DNA of 38,533 nt from a virus. Below are positions 1 to 9,208 of this stretch, piece after piece. Made by a program: the position numbers and the translations under genes. The notes under the pieces are model-generated. The model was not told the DNA's origin. It saw only the letters and a list, made by a program, of their open reading frames with translations, and did not search any database. Numbering within the stretch: the first letter of the stretch is position 1; every line of letters begins with the position of its first letter. Location of the stretch: the IMG/VR virus record IMGVR_UViG_3300034107_000416, positions 1-38,533 of that record. One strand, given 5' to 3'.

Positions 1-127
1 TGCAATGATGATGCTTCTTCTGATGTTAATAAATATACTTGCATCATACGGCTCTACCTAAAGTTGATTGAAAGTTATTCACTAAAGTAGTCAATGATAT
101 TGCATCTGCATTTGTAAATGATCCAAG
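1..127. repeat. 127-bp direct terminal repeat, left copy
   Basis: These 127 bases are identical to the last 127 bases of the window (38407-38533). The length equals a common maximum assembler k-mer, so it most likely marks the closing overlap of a circular assembly. When joined, the unit is 38,406 bp and the gene that begins at 38453 runs continuously into the gene ending at 44. Bases 1-47 hold a duplicate of the 5' end of that 67-codon gene. Confidence 0.95.
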
Positions 128-829
128 GCCAGCCAAAAAAGCAAATGCTATCTGCTGCGTTGTATATGTACCAGCAGTTCCGTTTTGATTTCTTGCACCC
201 AAATACATTTCAAATGCTGGTAATGCTGTTATAGTTGCAGTATTGGTTCCAACACTTGCACCATCTCGATATGCTTCAATAAACGAAGTTGATGTGCGCC
301 TTGCCATATGGAATTTAGTACCAATAGTATTGGAATATACTATTTGAGATGCAAGACTGCCGACAATAAAATTTGATCCGTTAAAGCTATGAGATGTATA
401 TAATCCTAATGTAGAATTTAATGCTCCCCATGCCCTAGAGCCACTTATATCTTGCGTTCTCGAATAAACACCCATAGCAATCTGACTGGTTGATGCGTGA
501 ACTGTTGGCGTGAAATATGTTCTTGCATATGTATTTGCTCCATTCGGTGCTGCTCCATTACTAGAATGCACCCAACCACCAGAAAAGAACAACCTAAATG
601 CAGGATCAGTATCAGCAGTATTTTTAAGGTTGAACTTATGTGATGTTGCTGTACCTCCAACCATTGGATATATGGCATTTATTTTAGTCCATAATGATGC
701 AGATTTCAATCCGATGACTAAAGTATTAATGGCATTGATTGAAGTGAAATCAGTCAAGCCAGCAGCCGTTATGAATGCTTGCGCATCGGCATCATATACT
801 GGCTTCAATATAAATGGATTAATTATCAT
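44..829 (-). CDS. LamG-like tail or receptor-binding protein
   Basis: A 261-residue protein rich in Gly, Ser, Thr and aromatic residues. The N-terminal stretch (DADAQAFITAAGLTD, residues 14-28) and the region around VGGTATSHKFNLK (57-69) match a type seen at the distal tail of many Bacteroidota phages, with a concanavalin/LamG-like beta-sandwich. Such proteins probably bind glycans on the host surface. The start overlaps the stop of the upstream fibre gene by four bases (ATGA), and its own stop overlaps the start of the 67-codon gene across the circular junction, so it sits in the middle of the late operon. Receptor binding is inferred from family and position, not from catalytic residues. 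Confidence 0.7.
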   Translation of the reverse strand: MIINPFILKPVYDADAQAFITAAGLTDFTSINAINTLVIGLKSASLWTKINAIYPMVGGTATSHKFNLKNTADTDPAFRLFFSGGWVHSSNGAAPNGANTYARTYFTPTVHASTSQIAMGVYSRTQDISGSRAWGALNSTLGLYTSHSFNGSNFIVGSLASQIVYSNTIGTKFHMARRTSTSFIEAYRDGASVGTNTATITALPAFEMYLGARNQNGTAGTYTTQQIAFAFLAGLGSFTNADAISLTTLVNNFQSTLGRAV

Positions 830-2835
830 ACTCTTGTTCCGATTAAGGTGATTTTCAAACCAGCAGCACCAGATGCACCAATCTGGTCAATATCAATTGT
901 GATCTCGGCATCATCAGTCAGCGCAGATGTTGATATGACTGGTTGAGTTGCTGCCGTTACCGTTGTTTTTTCCGTATTGTCAAAAGTTAATTTTGTCGAA
1001 AGAATCGAAGTTCCATTCTGGTTTACATCGACAGTTAATAAGCTGCTAGATGCTTGTGCCGTTGTCAATGATGCCCTTATTCCAGTCAAGGTCATTGCGT
1101 ATGGCATTCTGAATGTAACCTTTCCAACTCCAGTTGTCAATGCGGTGGTTTCATCCGATGCAGCTGCTTGAACTACCGCAGGCAAGGAAGCAAGTGTGCC
1201 ATCGCCTCGGATGTATTGCGATATTGTTCCAGTTGGATTGTCATACTTGTTATCGAATGTATCCCAATCTGCCCTTGTTAATAACCCTCTGGTAAGTGTT
1301 GATGCTGATGGAATATTGAATAAGTGAGTATCGCCAGTTGAATCAATATACCAATCGAAATCTATGGAATTATCGCCAATTGCAAAGTATTGGACTTGTT
1401 CCGTTAATCCATTGAGTGCATTTAATCCAGTTGAAAATGTAGTAATAACTTGACATAGGTGATTATCTTCTGTATGTAGTTTGATTGTCTTGCTGCTATG
1501 GTTTACAAAAACTCTTATAGCAAGTCTATCAGTTGTAAGAAGAACTGTACTTGGAACTGCAACCGCAGTTGTGTAAAGGTCGATAGCAGTTCCATTAGTA
1601 ATGCCTTCTGGAGTTGTAGAATTGGAAGCAATCAATGTTAATGTACCTCCACTTAGTTTGTATAATTCAATATAAAATGATGGACTACCTCCACCGCTAC
1701 TTGCGCTGAAATACATTTCGAAGTTCCAATTTCCAGCAGGAATAGCTATTTGATTTGGTACATTTACATCTGTTATGAATGATTGAATATAACCATTTGC
1801 ATTAATTGTAAAGTCTGTTCCTGCTCCAATAAATGGGATGCTATTCATTTCTTTGAATGCCACACCGCCCAATGTACCTTGATCAACTGAACCATTCAGA
1901 TAATAATTAAGACTTGAACCCCCACCACTTGATGTTGGAAAATTAGCCAAAACACCATCGCCCCGAATGTATTGCGATGCCGTTCCAATTGCCGTTACAT
2001 CTAATGATCCGCTGGTAGTTACTGGACTGTTTGCAACACTAAATGCTGATGGCATAGTTAATGCAACAGAAGTTACTGTTCCACTTCCACCACTTGGAGT
2101 TTTATTTTCCCATAAAGAAGTAGAATCGTTATATGTTAATACTTGATTATTTGTAGGTGTTAAAATAGTTACACCAGATAAATCGTCAAGTGTAGCACTT
2201 GATCCACTTAACACTAATCCTTTTTCATCGTAGCTAATTTTCATTTTATTACTTCCTCCAGTAATAGCGGTATTAGCGTTTACTTTTTCGTCTAAAGCCT
2301 CTTGTAAGTCAGTCTGTGCTGATAGCGTTCCAGTAATTGAACCCCAAGTACCACTTCCGCCACCACCGCCAACCAACGCAGTACCATCTGCACGTTGATA
2401 AGCTACGCATCGCCAGTTGTCAGATCCTTCTGAAATCATAAATGCCGTATCGCCAACAGCAGTTGTTATGTTGGCAGCAGTCGGCAAAATCAAACTGGTT
2501 GCGTTGTAGGTCAACAACAATATGCCATCAAAAACGATGACAAACCTAGCACCGGCCTGAACTGATCCGAAGGATGTAATGGTACTTGTACCGGTTACAT
2601 GAACAAGATTACCATTTGCACCGGATAAGTCAACAGTCGATCCAGAAGCAATACTGTTGGCTCGATTCTCTAGCATCACAGCTTGCAATTCGCTGGCATC
2701 CTTAACAGATAAGAATGAATCAATCGTATCAGTATTATAAGTGCGATGCAAGGATGGTGTGATCAATCCGGTTGAATTGTCCACGAATGTCGATGCACTT
2801 TCGGTTGCTAGTTGGGCTTTGGTTTTTATCGCCAT
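826..2835 (-). CDS. Tail fibre protein
   Basis: A 669-residue fibre-like protein. It is Ser/Thr/Gly-rich, with glycine linkers (VGGGGGSG near residue 155; SSGGGSS near 300) and two copies of the motif QYIRGDGxLAxxP, a recurrent fibre-shaft element in Bacteroidota phages. The region at about residues 305-470 looks like a beta-rich globular module, and the last 110 residues another. It lies between a baseplate-hub-like gene and the LamG-like gene, the usual place for adhesion proteins. There is no chaperone or peptidase motif and no transmembrane segment. The start (MAIKTKAQLATESAS) lies 8 bases after the upstream stop. Fibre assignment is good; the receptor cannot be told. Confidence 0.75.
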   Translation of the reverse strand: MAIKTKAQLATESASTFVDNSTGLITPSLHRTYNTDTIDSFLSVKDASELQAVMLENRANSIASGSTVDLSGANGNLVHVTGTSTITSFGSVQAGARFVIVFDGILLLTYNATSLILPTAANITTAVGDTAFMISEGSDNWRCVAYQRADGTALVGGGGGSGTWGSITGTLSAQTDLQEALDEKVNANTAITGGSNKMKISYDEKGLVLSGSSATLDDLSGVTILTPTNNQVLTYNDSTSLWENKTPSGGSGTVTSVALTMPSAFSVANSPVTTSGSLDVTAIGTASQYIRGDGVLANFPTSSGGGSSLNYYLNGSVDQGTLGGVAFKEMNSIPFIGAGTDFTINANGYIQSFITDVNVPNQIAIPAGNWNFEMYFSASSGGGSPSFYIELYKLSGGTLTLIASNSTTPEGITNGTAIDLYTTAVAVPSTVLLTTDRLAIRVFVNHSSKTIKLHTEDNHLCQVITTFSTGLNALNGLTEQVQYFAIGDNSIDFDWYIDSTGDTHLFNIPSASTLTRGLLTRADWDTFDNKYDNPTGTISQYIRGDGTLASLPAVVQAAASDETTALTTGVGKVTFRMPYAMTLTGIRASLTTAQASSSLLTVDVNQNGTSILSTKLTFDNTEKTTVTAATQPVISTSALTDDAEITIDIDQIGASGAAGLKITLIGTRV
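1199..1987 (-). repeat. Two-copy intragenic repeat in tail fibre gene
   Basis: A roughly 33-base sequence coding for the core of QYIRGDGxLA occurs at 1199-1231 and 1955-1987 in the same frame with few substitutions. The copies bracket the central globular region of the fibre, so recombination between them could swap or delete that domain in frame. Confidence 0.65.
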
Positions 2836-2843
2836 AGTTTTAC

Positions 2844-5075
2844 TTATTCAAATCCATCTGAATAACCATCGGAATATGGTCGGCCAGTTGGCAATGTTTT
2901 GTTTGACAAAATTAACGTAAATTTAGTTGTGCCACCGGAAGGATCTTCTGGTTTGTTCGCAGATTCTTGAATAAATGCAAGACCGCTTAAACTACCTGAA
3001 GAAAATTGAACAATTCCATTACCTGGATCGCCCATTCCAATAAAGTCGCACAATGTCTGCGGATATTCAAATTCTACTGCGATGGGTTTGAATATATATT
3101 CTTGAAATGCCGGTTGAATTATGTCAACGGAAATATCAATATTTTCTGCCAATACTTCGCCTTGTATTTCCTCCAAACAACTTGATGCAATTTCACTTGA
3201 ATATGTTGTGTAATATTCACCGACCTGGAAGAACAGCTTGGCATCCACAGCGTCAAGACCAAAAGTGTGCATCCCGTTCATTTTCCACCATCGGATGGCA
3301 TTGCGCATCGGAGTCAATGGTATATTGTAGATCCTTCCAATTGGTGCATTACTCACAGCGATAAAGTTGCTGCCATAACTAACTGTTGCCGGTGAAAATG
3401 TTACTGGGCCTGACTCACCTTCAAATCCATATCCAGATCCAGCAATTTCAGCAATTGAAACTGATCCAGAATTCAAGGCAATGATAAAGGTTTCATAGTC
3501 ATTTGGTCGGTCAGAAGAACCTGAATCATCACGTAAAAACTGCAACCGCCTACTGAACTCAATAGCATAACCAGAGGCAATAATATCAGACTTCAAATCT
3601 AACTTGGCAGTTGACCCATTCGTTGTGGCTTTGTTTTTTATAAAGTAATTGCGTTCTGTATGGATTTCAAAGATTCCAGAAACAGCGATGTTTTTCCACT
3701 TGTCAGAATAGCCAACAGTAATGTTGTTCATCAACTTATCGGTCATTGCATACTGCCTGATATCACCAACATTTTCGAAGGAAGCCATCAGATTTGCCTG
3801 ATAAAAGTAGTCTACTTGCTCAATGCGGATCTTCCATGATAAGTCAAGTTGCTGTTCATATTGCCAGCCAAGACAGAATATTTTGCTAAGATTTTCGAAT
3901 GTCTTTTTAAAGCTGGTTTTTATAGAAGGATTTGCTTGATCAATCAATTGGCCATTTCGAATGTAAAGTCCGGTGGTAAGCATATTTGCCCATTCACAGC
4001 CAGCATCATCAATTGAAAAATAGTCTGAAACGATGCCATACTGCTGCCCAGTCAGGATCCACACCAATCGTTCTAAGTAGTCATATACTAGCAATCCTTT
4101 GGCACTCGATGCATATGCAGATGAATTCAATTCTGTCATTCTTAAAGTATTTTCTTTAAAGAATGTCATCGTATATCCGCTGATATTGGCTTCCATCGAT
4201 ACACCATATGATATTCGATATCCAACTGGTATTGTTATATCCTGCGACCAAGTGAAGTCATAATTTCTTGTTTGATTGTGCGGAATTAATGGAATTGTAA
4301 ACAATGTATAACTAGTAGCCAATGTGCCACCAGCATCAAGAAGACTGATAAAAACAACTCCTCCATATGAATTTACATTGTGATTATTTGTCATTGAAAA
4401 CTTTGATCTACCAGAAAAACTTATTGTCCTGGTGAATTCTGAATTATTTTGAAACAATACGTTTGTTCCTGAAAAATAGCTACCGGTCAAACTTAATGTA
4501 TTCCCAAAAACACCTTTAAAATCAGATGTCCTAAAAAATACCGGAAACAATGGTTCAAATGGAATTCCAAAATTCAATGTCCGATCATCATTCTGGAATG
4601 CATCAGCTTGCAGATATAATTCTTGGCAATGAAGTCTGGTATCGTGAAACGTAAGTGCTGGAATTGCATCTTGATTCAAATCCTTCAAAGAAAGCAAATC
4701 AACTTCGACATCCATTCTTGCCTTGAACTGCTCACGAAAGTTATCTTCAAGGATACCGACTGTTATCTCCCAGCTGTCTGTGTCGCAGACATTCTTTTCA
4801 GAATATATTGACAAATCAACGAATCCTTCATATGACCATGCTGTGCCATTGACCTTGACATCTGAAGTGATTAGTAAAGTGATATTGGCATTGATGAAGT
4901 GTGCATCATACTGCGCCTTTATAAGTCTTGCACCAACACCATCAAATGTAAGTTCTGTGCTGAATGGCTGATCCATTCCATGCGAATCCATCCGTTTTGC
5001 CGTGAATTCAACAGCATCCCATCCAATCGGTTCTTCGACTTCGGTTCCATTTAGGAAAAAACTCCATCCTGCCAT
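2844..5075 (-). CDS. Tail or baseplate structural protein downstream of tape measure
   Basis: A 743-residue protein with no transmembrane segment, Asn/Ser-rich and mostly beta in character. It follows the tape measure gene directly (the stop and start overlap by one base, TGATG), where siphophages encode distal tail or tail-associated hub proteins. The N-terminus (MAGWSFFLNGTEVEEPIGWD) is a compact domain of the kind found in such proteins in Bacteroidota phages. No lysozyme or peptidase signature was seen, so cell-wall hydrolysis cannot be claimed. Role assigned from position and size only. Confidence 0.55.
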   Translation of the reverse strand: MAGWSFFLNGTEVEEPIGWDAVEFTAKRMDSHGMDQPFSTELTFDGVGARLIKAQYDAHFINANITLLITSDVKVNGTAWSYEGFVDLSIYSEKNVCDTDSWEITVGILEDNFREQFKARMDVEVDLLSLKDLNQDAIPALTFHDTRLHCQELYLQADAFQNDDRTLNFGIPFEPLFPVFFRTSDFKGVFGNTLSLTGSYFSGTNVLFQNNSEFTRTISFSGRSKFSMTNNHNVNSYGGVVFISLLDAGGTLATSYTLFTIPLIPHNQTRNYDFTWSQDITIPVGYRISYGVSMEANISGYTMTFFKENTLRMTELNSSAYASSAKGLLVYDYLERLVWILTGQQYGIVSDYFSIDDAGCEWANMLTTGLYIRNGQLIDQANPSIKTSFKKTFENLSKIFCLGWQYEQQLDLSWKIRIEQVDYFYQANLMASFENVGDIRQYAMTDKLMNNITVGYSDKWKNIAVSGIFEIHTERNYFIKNKATTNGSTAKLDLKSDIIASGYAIEFSRRLQFLRDDSGSSDRPNDYETFIIALNSGSVSIAEIAGSGYGFEGESGPVTFSPATVSYGSNFIAVSNAPIGRIYNIPLTPMRNAIRWWKMNGMHTFGLDAVDAKLFFQVGEYYTTYSSEIASSCLEEIQGEVLAENIDISVDIIQPAFQEYIFKPIAVEFEYPQTLCDFIGMGDPGNGIVQFSSGSLSGLAFIQESANKPEDPSGGTTKFTLILSNKTLPTGRPYSDGYSDGFE

Positions 5076-7747
5076 CAGTTACTTGGGAAACGATTGTTTA
5101 AAATCTTAGTTGTGCGTTTCGGTGTGCGAATATACTTTTCGAATCCACGTTCATCCATATTCAATTGTGTAATTGGCAATCCCATTAATGCATTTTCAAT
5201 GCTTGCCAATCGTTCAACTACTCGATCACTTCCATTCGACTGCCTGCCTTGTCTGGACATCGCAGTTCCAAGAAACAATTCTTGCGACAACTGCTTTTGG
5301 TTGAATACTTGCGATCCTTTTGGCAGATCAACCAAAGTTGTAGTTGCAGGACTCCAGAATGACTTACCGCCTGGCGTTGTGATTAATTCTGATTCTCCAC
5401 CATCACCGACAAACGCATAACCACCTTTGTGTCCTTTGCCTTTCGTACCATCCTTATATGCCGGAACTGGTTGCGCCAATATGAAAGCAATTTGTGCTGC
5501 TGCAATTCCTGCTGTTAATACTGCCAATGCTCCCGTTAATGGATTAGAAGATTGTGCAGCAAATAATGGTGCAGTTTTAAAGATTACTTCTGCCACAGCT
5601 GCTGCCTGCTGTGCACGAAACATTTCAGTTCTAATTTGTTTTTCTTTTGCTCTACGTTCTTCTTCTAGTTGTACTTTCTTTTGTTCATTATCACCAGCAA
5701 GTCGCATCTGTTCATCATAATATGCTGATGTTGCTGCAAGTTCATTTGATTTTCCAGCAAGATATAAATCGCTAAATCCTTGATATAATGTACTAGCCAA
5801 TTCGAATGACTTTTCAACAATTGCATCACGTTCTTCAGCAGACATCTTGTCGGCATTTTTAAGATCAGCATTCAATTTATTGTTGATGGCTCTTAATTTA
5901 TCAGCTTTTGCCTGCGCATTTTCAATGCCTTTCTTCGCAGCATCTTCTTGAACTTTGATTTCTTGTTCATTAAAATTGATATTGTTTTGGATAAGTCTTT
6001 TCTTTTCTTCCTTTTCAGCTAGTCCAAGTGCTTGAATATTTATTTCTTCAATCTCCCTGCGATTGTTAATCATTTCCACATCTGCTTTGTACCGGTCTTC
6101 TTCTGCACCTTGAATAAGTTGACCACGTTTCCTTGCTTTGTCAATTAATGATTGTGTCAATTCATCCCACTTCTTTTTGATTTCTTCATTGTGCTTTTTT
6201 TCGTTGGCAACAATGTCAGAATTATATTTCAAGTTTTCTGCGACTCGCAAATCACCATTTAATTTGGCATCTTCAACTCTTAATTTTTCATACTTGCGAT
6301 CAACTACCAATCGTTTTTGATTGAATGCAATCTGGTTTTCAAGTAGTTTCTGACCACGTTTGAAATCATCCGGTGTTGTGGCTTCAATCTTCAATGCAGC
6401 AATCTTTTCTTGGGCATCAATGATGTCCAACATCGCTTTATATTCAGCCTTTAACCGCTTGATATCTTCAGCACTAAGTTCTTGCTTTTTCTTACTTAAT
6501 ACTTCAGTTCCATTAATCAACTTTTCAACTGCTTCCAATGCTATATCGGCATATTTCAGATTATTTTCAGCTGTCTTCAGTTCTAAGGTATTCATTGAAC
6601 CGGCACTTTTGACCCGAAGAACTGCCAAATCATCAATCAATTTGGATCTGTATGCTTGGATTTCAGTCCATTTTTGCAAAGCAACCTGATCCATTGTTGC
6701 TTCCTTACTTGTAGTCTTCTGAATTTCCTTCAGTCTGGTATCAAGTTCCTTTTTGAGATTTTGCGTAATATTTGATGCAACCTTCGCAGCTTCTTCCTTT
6801 TTTAGCGTTTCATCATCGGTGAATAATTTTCGACTTTCATCAAAAATCATTGTCAATAAATTCAAGGTTTCAGCCATATATTTTCCAAGACCTGGCGAAT
6901 TCAGCAATCGATCCCATGCAGTGCTAAATCGACCAAGTGATGCAGTCATGCTGTTCATCTTAGCTTCTGCACCAGCACCAAATGCTTTTTCTAATTCAAC
7001 TGCAAACTTTGGAAGAAATTCTTTCGAAATTACTTCGCCTTTCTGAAGCATTTTTCCAAGTTGTTGCGTTGTAACTCCCATTGCTTTTGCAGCAAGGTTA
7101 AAAGCACCTGGTAATCGTTCACCAATCTGACCACGCAATTCTTCAGATGCGACAGTTCCTTTTGAAATAATTTGCGAAAACGCCAGCAAAATACCTTGCG
7201 TATCTTCATTTGACTTTCCAAGTGCTGTTGATGCCATCACAGCAGATTCAAAAATCTTATTAGATTGTTCAAGACTTATACCAGCAAAATTAGCTGCTGC
7301 TGTCATTGATGAATAAGAACCAGCAAGTGATTGCAAGTTCTTTCCATATGTATTGCTTAAAGTAATTAGATATTGAAAACTTTCAGCACCTTTTTCTTGG
7401 CTTCCAGTTGCAGCATCGATGCTGGCTCTTAATGATTCAAATGATGCTGTCGTATTGAATATTGATGTTGCAAATTGCTTCAATGCACCAATTGCAAATA
7501 ATCCACCAAGTGTAGATTTTAAACTATTCGCAACATTTCCAAGACCAGAAAAGCCATCCTTAACATTTTTTGCAGACTTCTGGCCTTCATCACCAGTTTC
7601 TTTTAATGCTCGATTGAGCTTCTTTGTTTCATTTATTGAAGCACGTTCAGCATTGGTCAGATTGTCGAACTGGTCAGCTGCCTTGTTTAATGCATCAGAA
7701 TTGACAACATAATTGACAACAATATTATTGGATGAAATGGTACTCAC
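5075..7747 (-). CDS. Tail tape measure protein
   Basis: An 890-residue tape measure protein. Residues about 100-290 hold the conserved tape-measure N-terminal domain (SYSSMTAAANFAGIS, GTVASEELRGQIGERLPGAF, GKMLQKGEVISKEFLPKF). A long charged helical and coiled-coil middle follows (about 300-700), then a hydrophobic Ala-rich stretch (about 725-770) and a Gly-rich globular end. By the usual rule of about 0.15 nm per residue the tail would be near 130 nm. The start codon is GTG, and its GTGA overlaps the TGA that ends the frameshifted reading of the upstream chaperone gene, the classical gene order for long flexible tails. There is no sheath gene nearby, which argues for a siphovirus. Confidence 0.93.
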   Translation of the reverse strand: MSTISSNNIVVNYVVNSDALNKAADQFDNLTNAERASINETKKLNRALKETGDEGQKSAKNVKDGFSGLGNVANSLKSTLGGLFAIGALKQFATSIFNTTASFESLRASIDAATGSQEKGAESFQYLITLSNTYGKNLQSLAGSYSSMTAAANFAGISLEQSNKIFESAVMASTALGKSNEDTQGILLAFSQIISKGTVASEELRGQIGERLPGAFNLAAKAMGVTTQQLGKMLQKGEVISKEFLPKFAVELEKAFGAGAEAKMNSMTASLGRFSTAWDRLLNSPGLGKYMAETLNLLTMIFDESRKLFTDDETLKKEEAAKVASNITQNLKKELDTRLKEIQKTTSKEATMDQVALQKWTEIQAYRSKLIDDLAVLRVKSAGSMNTLELKTAENNLKYADIALEAVEKLINGTEVLSKKKQELSAEDIKRLKAEYKAMLDIIDAQEKIAALKIEATTPDDFKRGQKLLENQIAFNQKRLVVDRKYEKLRVEDAKLNGDLRVAENLKYNSDIVANEKKHNEEIKKKWDELTQSLIDKARKRGQLIQGAEEDRYKADVEMINNRREIEEINIQALGLAEKEEKKRLIQNNINFNEQEIKVQEDAAKKGIENAQAKADKLRAINNKLNADLKNADKMSAEERDAIVEKSFELASTLYQGFSDLYLAGKSNELAATSAYYDEQMRLAGDNEQKKVQLEEERRAKEKQIRTEMFRAQQAAAVAEVIFKTAPLFAAQSSNPLTGALAVLTAGIAAAQIAFILAQPVPAYKDGTKGKGHKGGYAFVGDGGESELITTPGGKSFWSPATTTLVDLPKGSQVFNQKQLSQELFLGTAMSRQGRQSNGSDRVVERLASIENALMGLPITQLNMDERGFEKYIRTPKRTTKILNNRFPSN

Positions 7748-8555
7748 TTTTTCGCATTACGTTTTTTCTCTTGCTGTGCCTTGATCCAGCTGCTATACAT
7801 CAGATAGTATTCGTAGATTGGCCTAGTGACCAACTCTTCATATCTTCTTGGATCTCTGTCAGCAAATATAAGGATTTCCTCATATCTTCGCTTAAATTGT
7901 CGGATGGTATCAGCGTAGTAAGATGCTTCAATTCCTTTAACATCATCAGACTTTCCCCTTCCATATAAGTCCTTAAACTCTTCTCGAATTCTGGCCCAGA
8001 TGGCAGAAATTGATTCTGCGGCAACATCAAAAAAAAAGTAGCAATGTCATTGTGCTTCATCCAATGCTTGATTTTGTCCTGATTATATGGGAACTGATAG
8101 CCTAATGGATTTTCGGTTTCATCAAAGTATTTGACCGTTGCCAGCTTGATGTTCAGCTGGATGCTGACAGCTAATCCAAGACGTTCCTTGATGCGATTGT
8201 TTAGGATTGCCATTTCCATGATCTTCTTTTCTGGCTTCACTTTCGAATCCATCAGCAGCTTTTCGATGGCAATAGTATGCGCAGTCAGGATAGTTGGATT
8301 GATGCCATATTCAAGTTCTCGATATATGTCTAGTGCTGCATTGGCACGTTCCATTGGAATATTGAGATCAGCAACAAACTGGAAGTAGTTCACACCACCG
8401 GAAGTGAATGCATATTCTATCTGATCCCATCGATTCTTTGGCGCACAGCCATTATACTTGATGGTTGTCGATGGCTCTGTCGATAAGTTTGTTGGCGATG
8501 TAGATCCATCCACAGCCGAATGCGATTTGAAAAACGATTTCAAAAACTGGAACAT
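7744..8555 (-). CDS. Tail assembly chaperone, -1 frameshift fusion product
   Basis: Reading the first 173 codons of the gene starting at 8555, then slipping back one base in a T9 run (plus-strand A9 at 8029-8037), gives a 270-residue product whose last 94 residues begin DVAAESISAIWARIREEF and end KKRNAKK. The new frame has a stop four codons upstream of the slip and no usable start before the slip, so it is reachable only by frameshifting or if the run is miscounted. Its TGA overlaps the GTG of the tape measure gene, and its codons show the RNY-like pattern of this genome better than the zero frame. Position and mechanism match the G/GT chaperones of lambda-like phages. An indel error in the homopolymer is the main alternative. 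Confidence 0.7.
7800..8555 (-). CDS. Tail assembly chaperone, zero-frame product
   Basis: The unshifted reading gives 251 residues. The N-terminal part (to about residue 170) has a low-complexity Ser/Thr stretch (14-32) and then a helical domain (NGCAPKNRWDQIEYAF; NIPMERANAALDIYRELEYG). Residues 176-251 come from the frame opposed to the fusion product and may be an extension read when ribosomes do not slip. The gene lies immediately upstream of the tape measure, where the tail chaperone is expected. Its first 104 bases overlap the preceding membrane protein gene in another frame; no closer in-frame ATG exists before residue 68. Confidence 0.65.
   Translation of the reverse strand: MFQFLKSFFKSHSAVDGSTSPTNLSTEPSTTIKYNGCAPKNRWDQIEYAFTSGGVNYFQFVADLNIPMERANAALDIYRELEYGINPTILTAHTIAIEKLLMDSKVKPEKKIMEMAILNNRIKERLGLAVSIQLNIKLATVKYFDETENPLGYQFPYNQDKIKHWMKHNDIATFFLMLPQNQFLPSGPEFEKSLRTYMEGESLMMLKELKHLTTLIPSDNLSEDMRKSLYLLTEIQEDMKSWSLGQSTNTI
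8028..8037 (-). promoter_or_regulatory. Probable -1 ribosomal frameshift site
   Basis: On the minus strand the codons ACT TTT TTT TTG form a T9 run ending in G, containing the heptamer T TTT TTG in the zero frame, a known type of slippery site. Slipping by -1 joins the 173-codon N-terminal part to an open frame of 94 codons that ends exactly at the tape measure start. No stimulatory structure was worked out. Confidence 0.6.
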
Positions 8556-8754
8556 AAAAAATTATTATTGTTGATAAAAAGAAAAACCAAACCGAAAAAC
8601 AGTATTGGCAAAGACCTAGCACGTTGGCCCAGTTCCGGTCAAGTGTGTATAACCAATCGCTGTACCATTGCAAGTATGGTACTTCATGAATTGCATATTC
8701 GAAGAACCATGCGAAGAATGCGCATGATACTGCCATCAGGATTAATTCAATCAT
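8452..8754 (-). CDS. Small membrane protein
   Basis: A 100-residue hydrophobic protein with probable membrane segments at about residues 3-20, 52-70 and 75-90, and a CQYC pair at 49-52. It starts on an ATGA overlap with the 20-codon gene upstream, and its 3' end overlaps the tail chaperone gene by 104 bases in a different frame. The overlap region still encodes a plausible membrane helix (FGCGWIYIANKLIDR), so both frames look genuine. Function unknown; an accessory or holin-like role is possible but unsupported. Confidence 0.65.
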   Translation of the reverse strand: MIELILMAVSCAFFAWFFEYAIHEVPYLQWYSDWLYTLDRNWANVLGLCQYCFSVWFFFLSTIIIFYVPVFEIVFQIAFGCGWIYIANKLIDRAIDNHQV

Positions 8755-8813
8755 TTCCTGGGCCTTCTTGGTCTTGATGGTTTATTGCCACCACAGTTAC
8801 ACTTATTCTTCAT
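8751..8813 (-). CDS. Very small basic Cys-containing protein, 20 residues
   Basis: A 20-codon reading frame that exactly fills the gap between two larger genes. It begins MKNKCNCGGNKPSRP and ends in a run of Arg, Pro and Lys. Its ATG overlaps the stop of the 131-residue gene (TAATG), and its TGA overlaps the start of the membrane protein gene (ATGA), the coupling pattern used throughout this operon. The CNC pair and basic tail suggest metal or nucleic acid contact, but this is only composition. Its length makes it easy to miss; the precise fit at both ends is the main support. Confidence 0.6.
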   Translation of the reverse strand: MKNKCNCGGNKPSRPRRPRK

Positions 8814-9208
8814 TAGTACGGTTCAGGTATATCGTTGGAAAATATATTAAGAAACACATCAGAATCTTCTGTGATGGTCTGAATCAACTGGAAATCTATG
8901 CAGGTATAAGTCTTGCCATCAGTCGGCACAAATGGCAATGGTGTATTGTTCAGCGATGGATCGAAGAACTGAATCTTGTAGTTGCCGGCATAGGAATTGA
9001 AGAATGCTTTCGGATATAAGTCCAATGGCAATTCAATCGCACCACCATACACTTCCAATGTAGATTCCACAGCAACATTCTGCGAATTGGTGATTCTGAT
9101 CTTGATGGTTGCGCCTTCATAAGTCAGCGGAACATAGACAATAAAGAAATCAGGACAGCTATTGATGGCCTCACAGACATGGTAGCACTTATTGCAGCAT
9201 TTGTCCAT
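8813..9208 (-). CDS. Hypothetical structural protein with Cys-rich N-terminus
   Basis: A 131-residue protein. Residues 4-18 carry five cysteines (CCNKCYHVCEAINSC), possibly a metal site, and the rest is beta-rich (ATIKIRITNSQNVAVES; GNYKIQFFD). It begins inside the end of the large terminase gene (20-base overlap) and is coupled to the 20-codon gene. The position between terminase and tail chaperone suggests a virion or assembly role. Family not recognised. Confidence 0.65.
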   Translation of the reverse strand: MDKCCNKCYHVCEAINSCPDFFIVYVPLTYEGATIKIRITNSQNVAVESTLEVYGGAIELPLDLYPKAFFNSYAGNYKIQFFDPSLNNTPLPFVPTDGKTYTCIDFQLIQTITEDSDVFLNIFSNDIPEPY

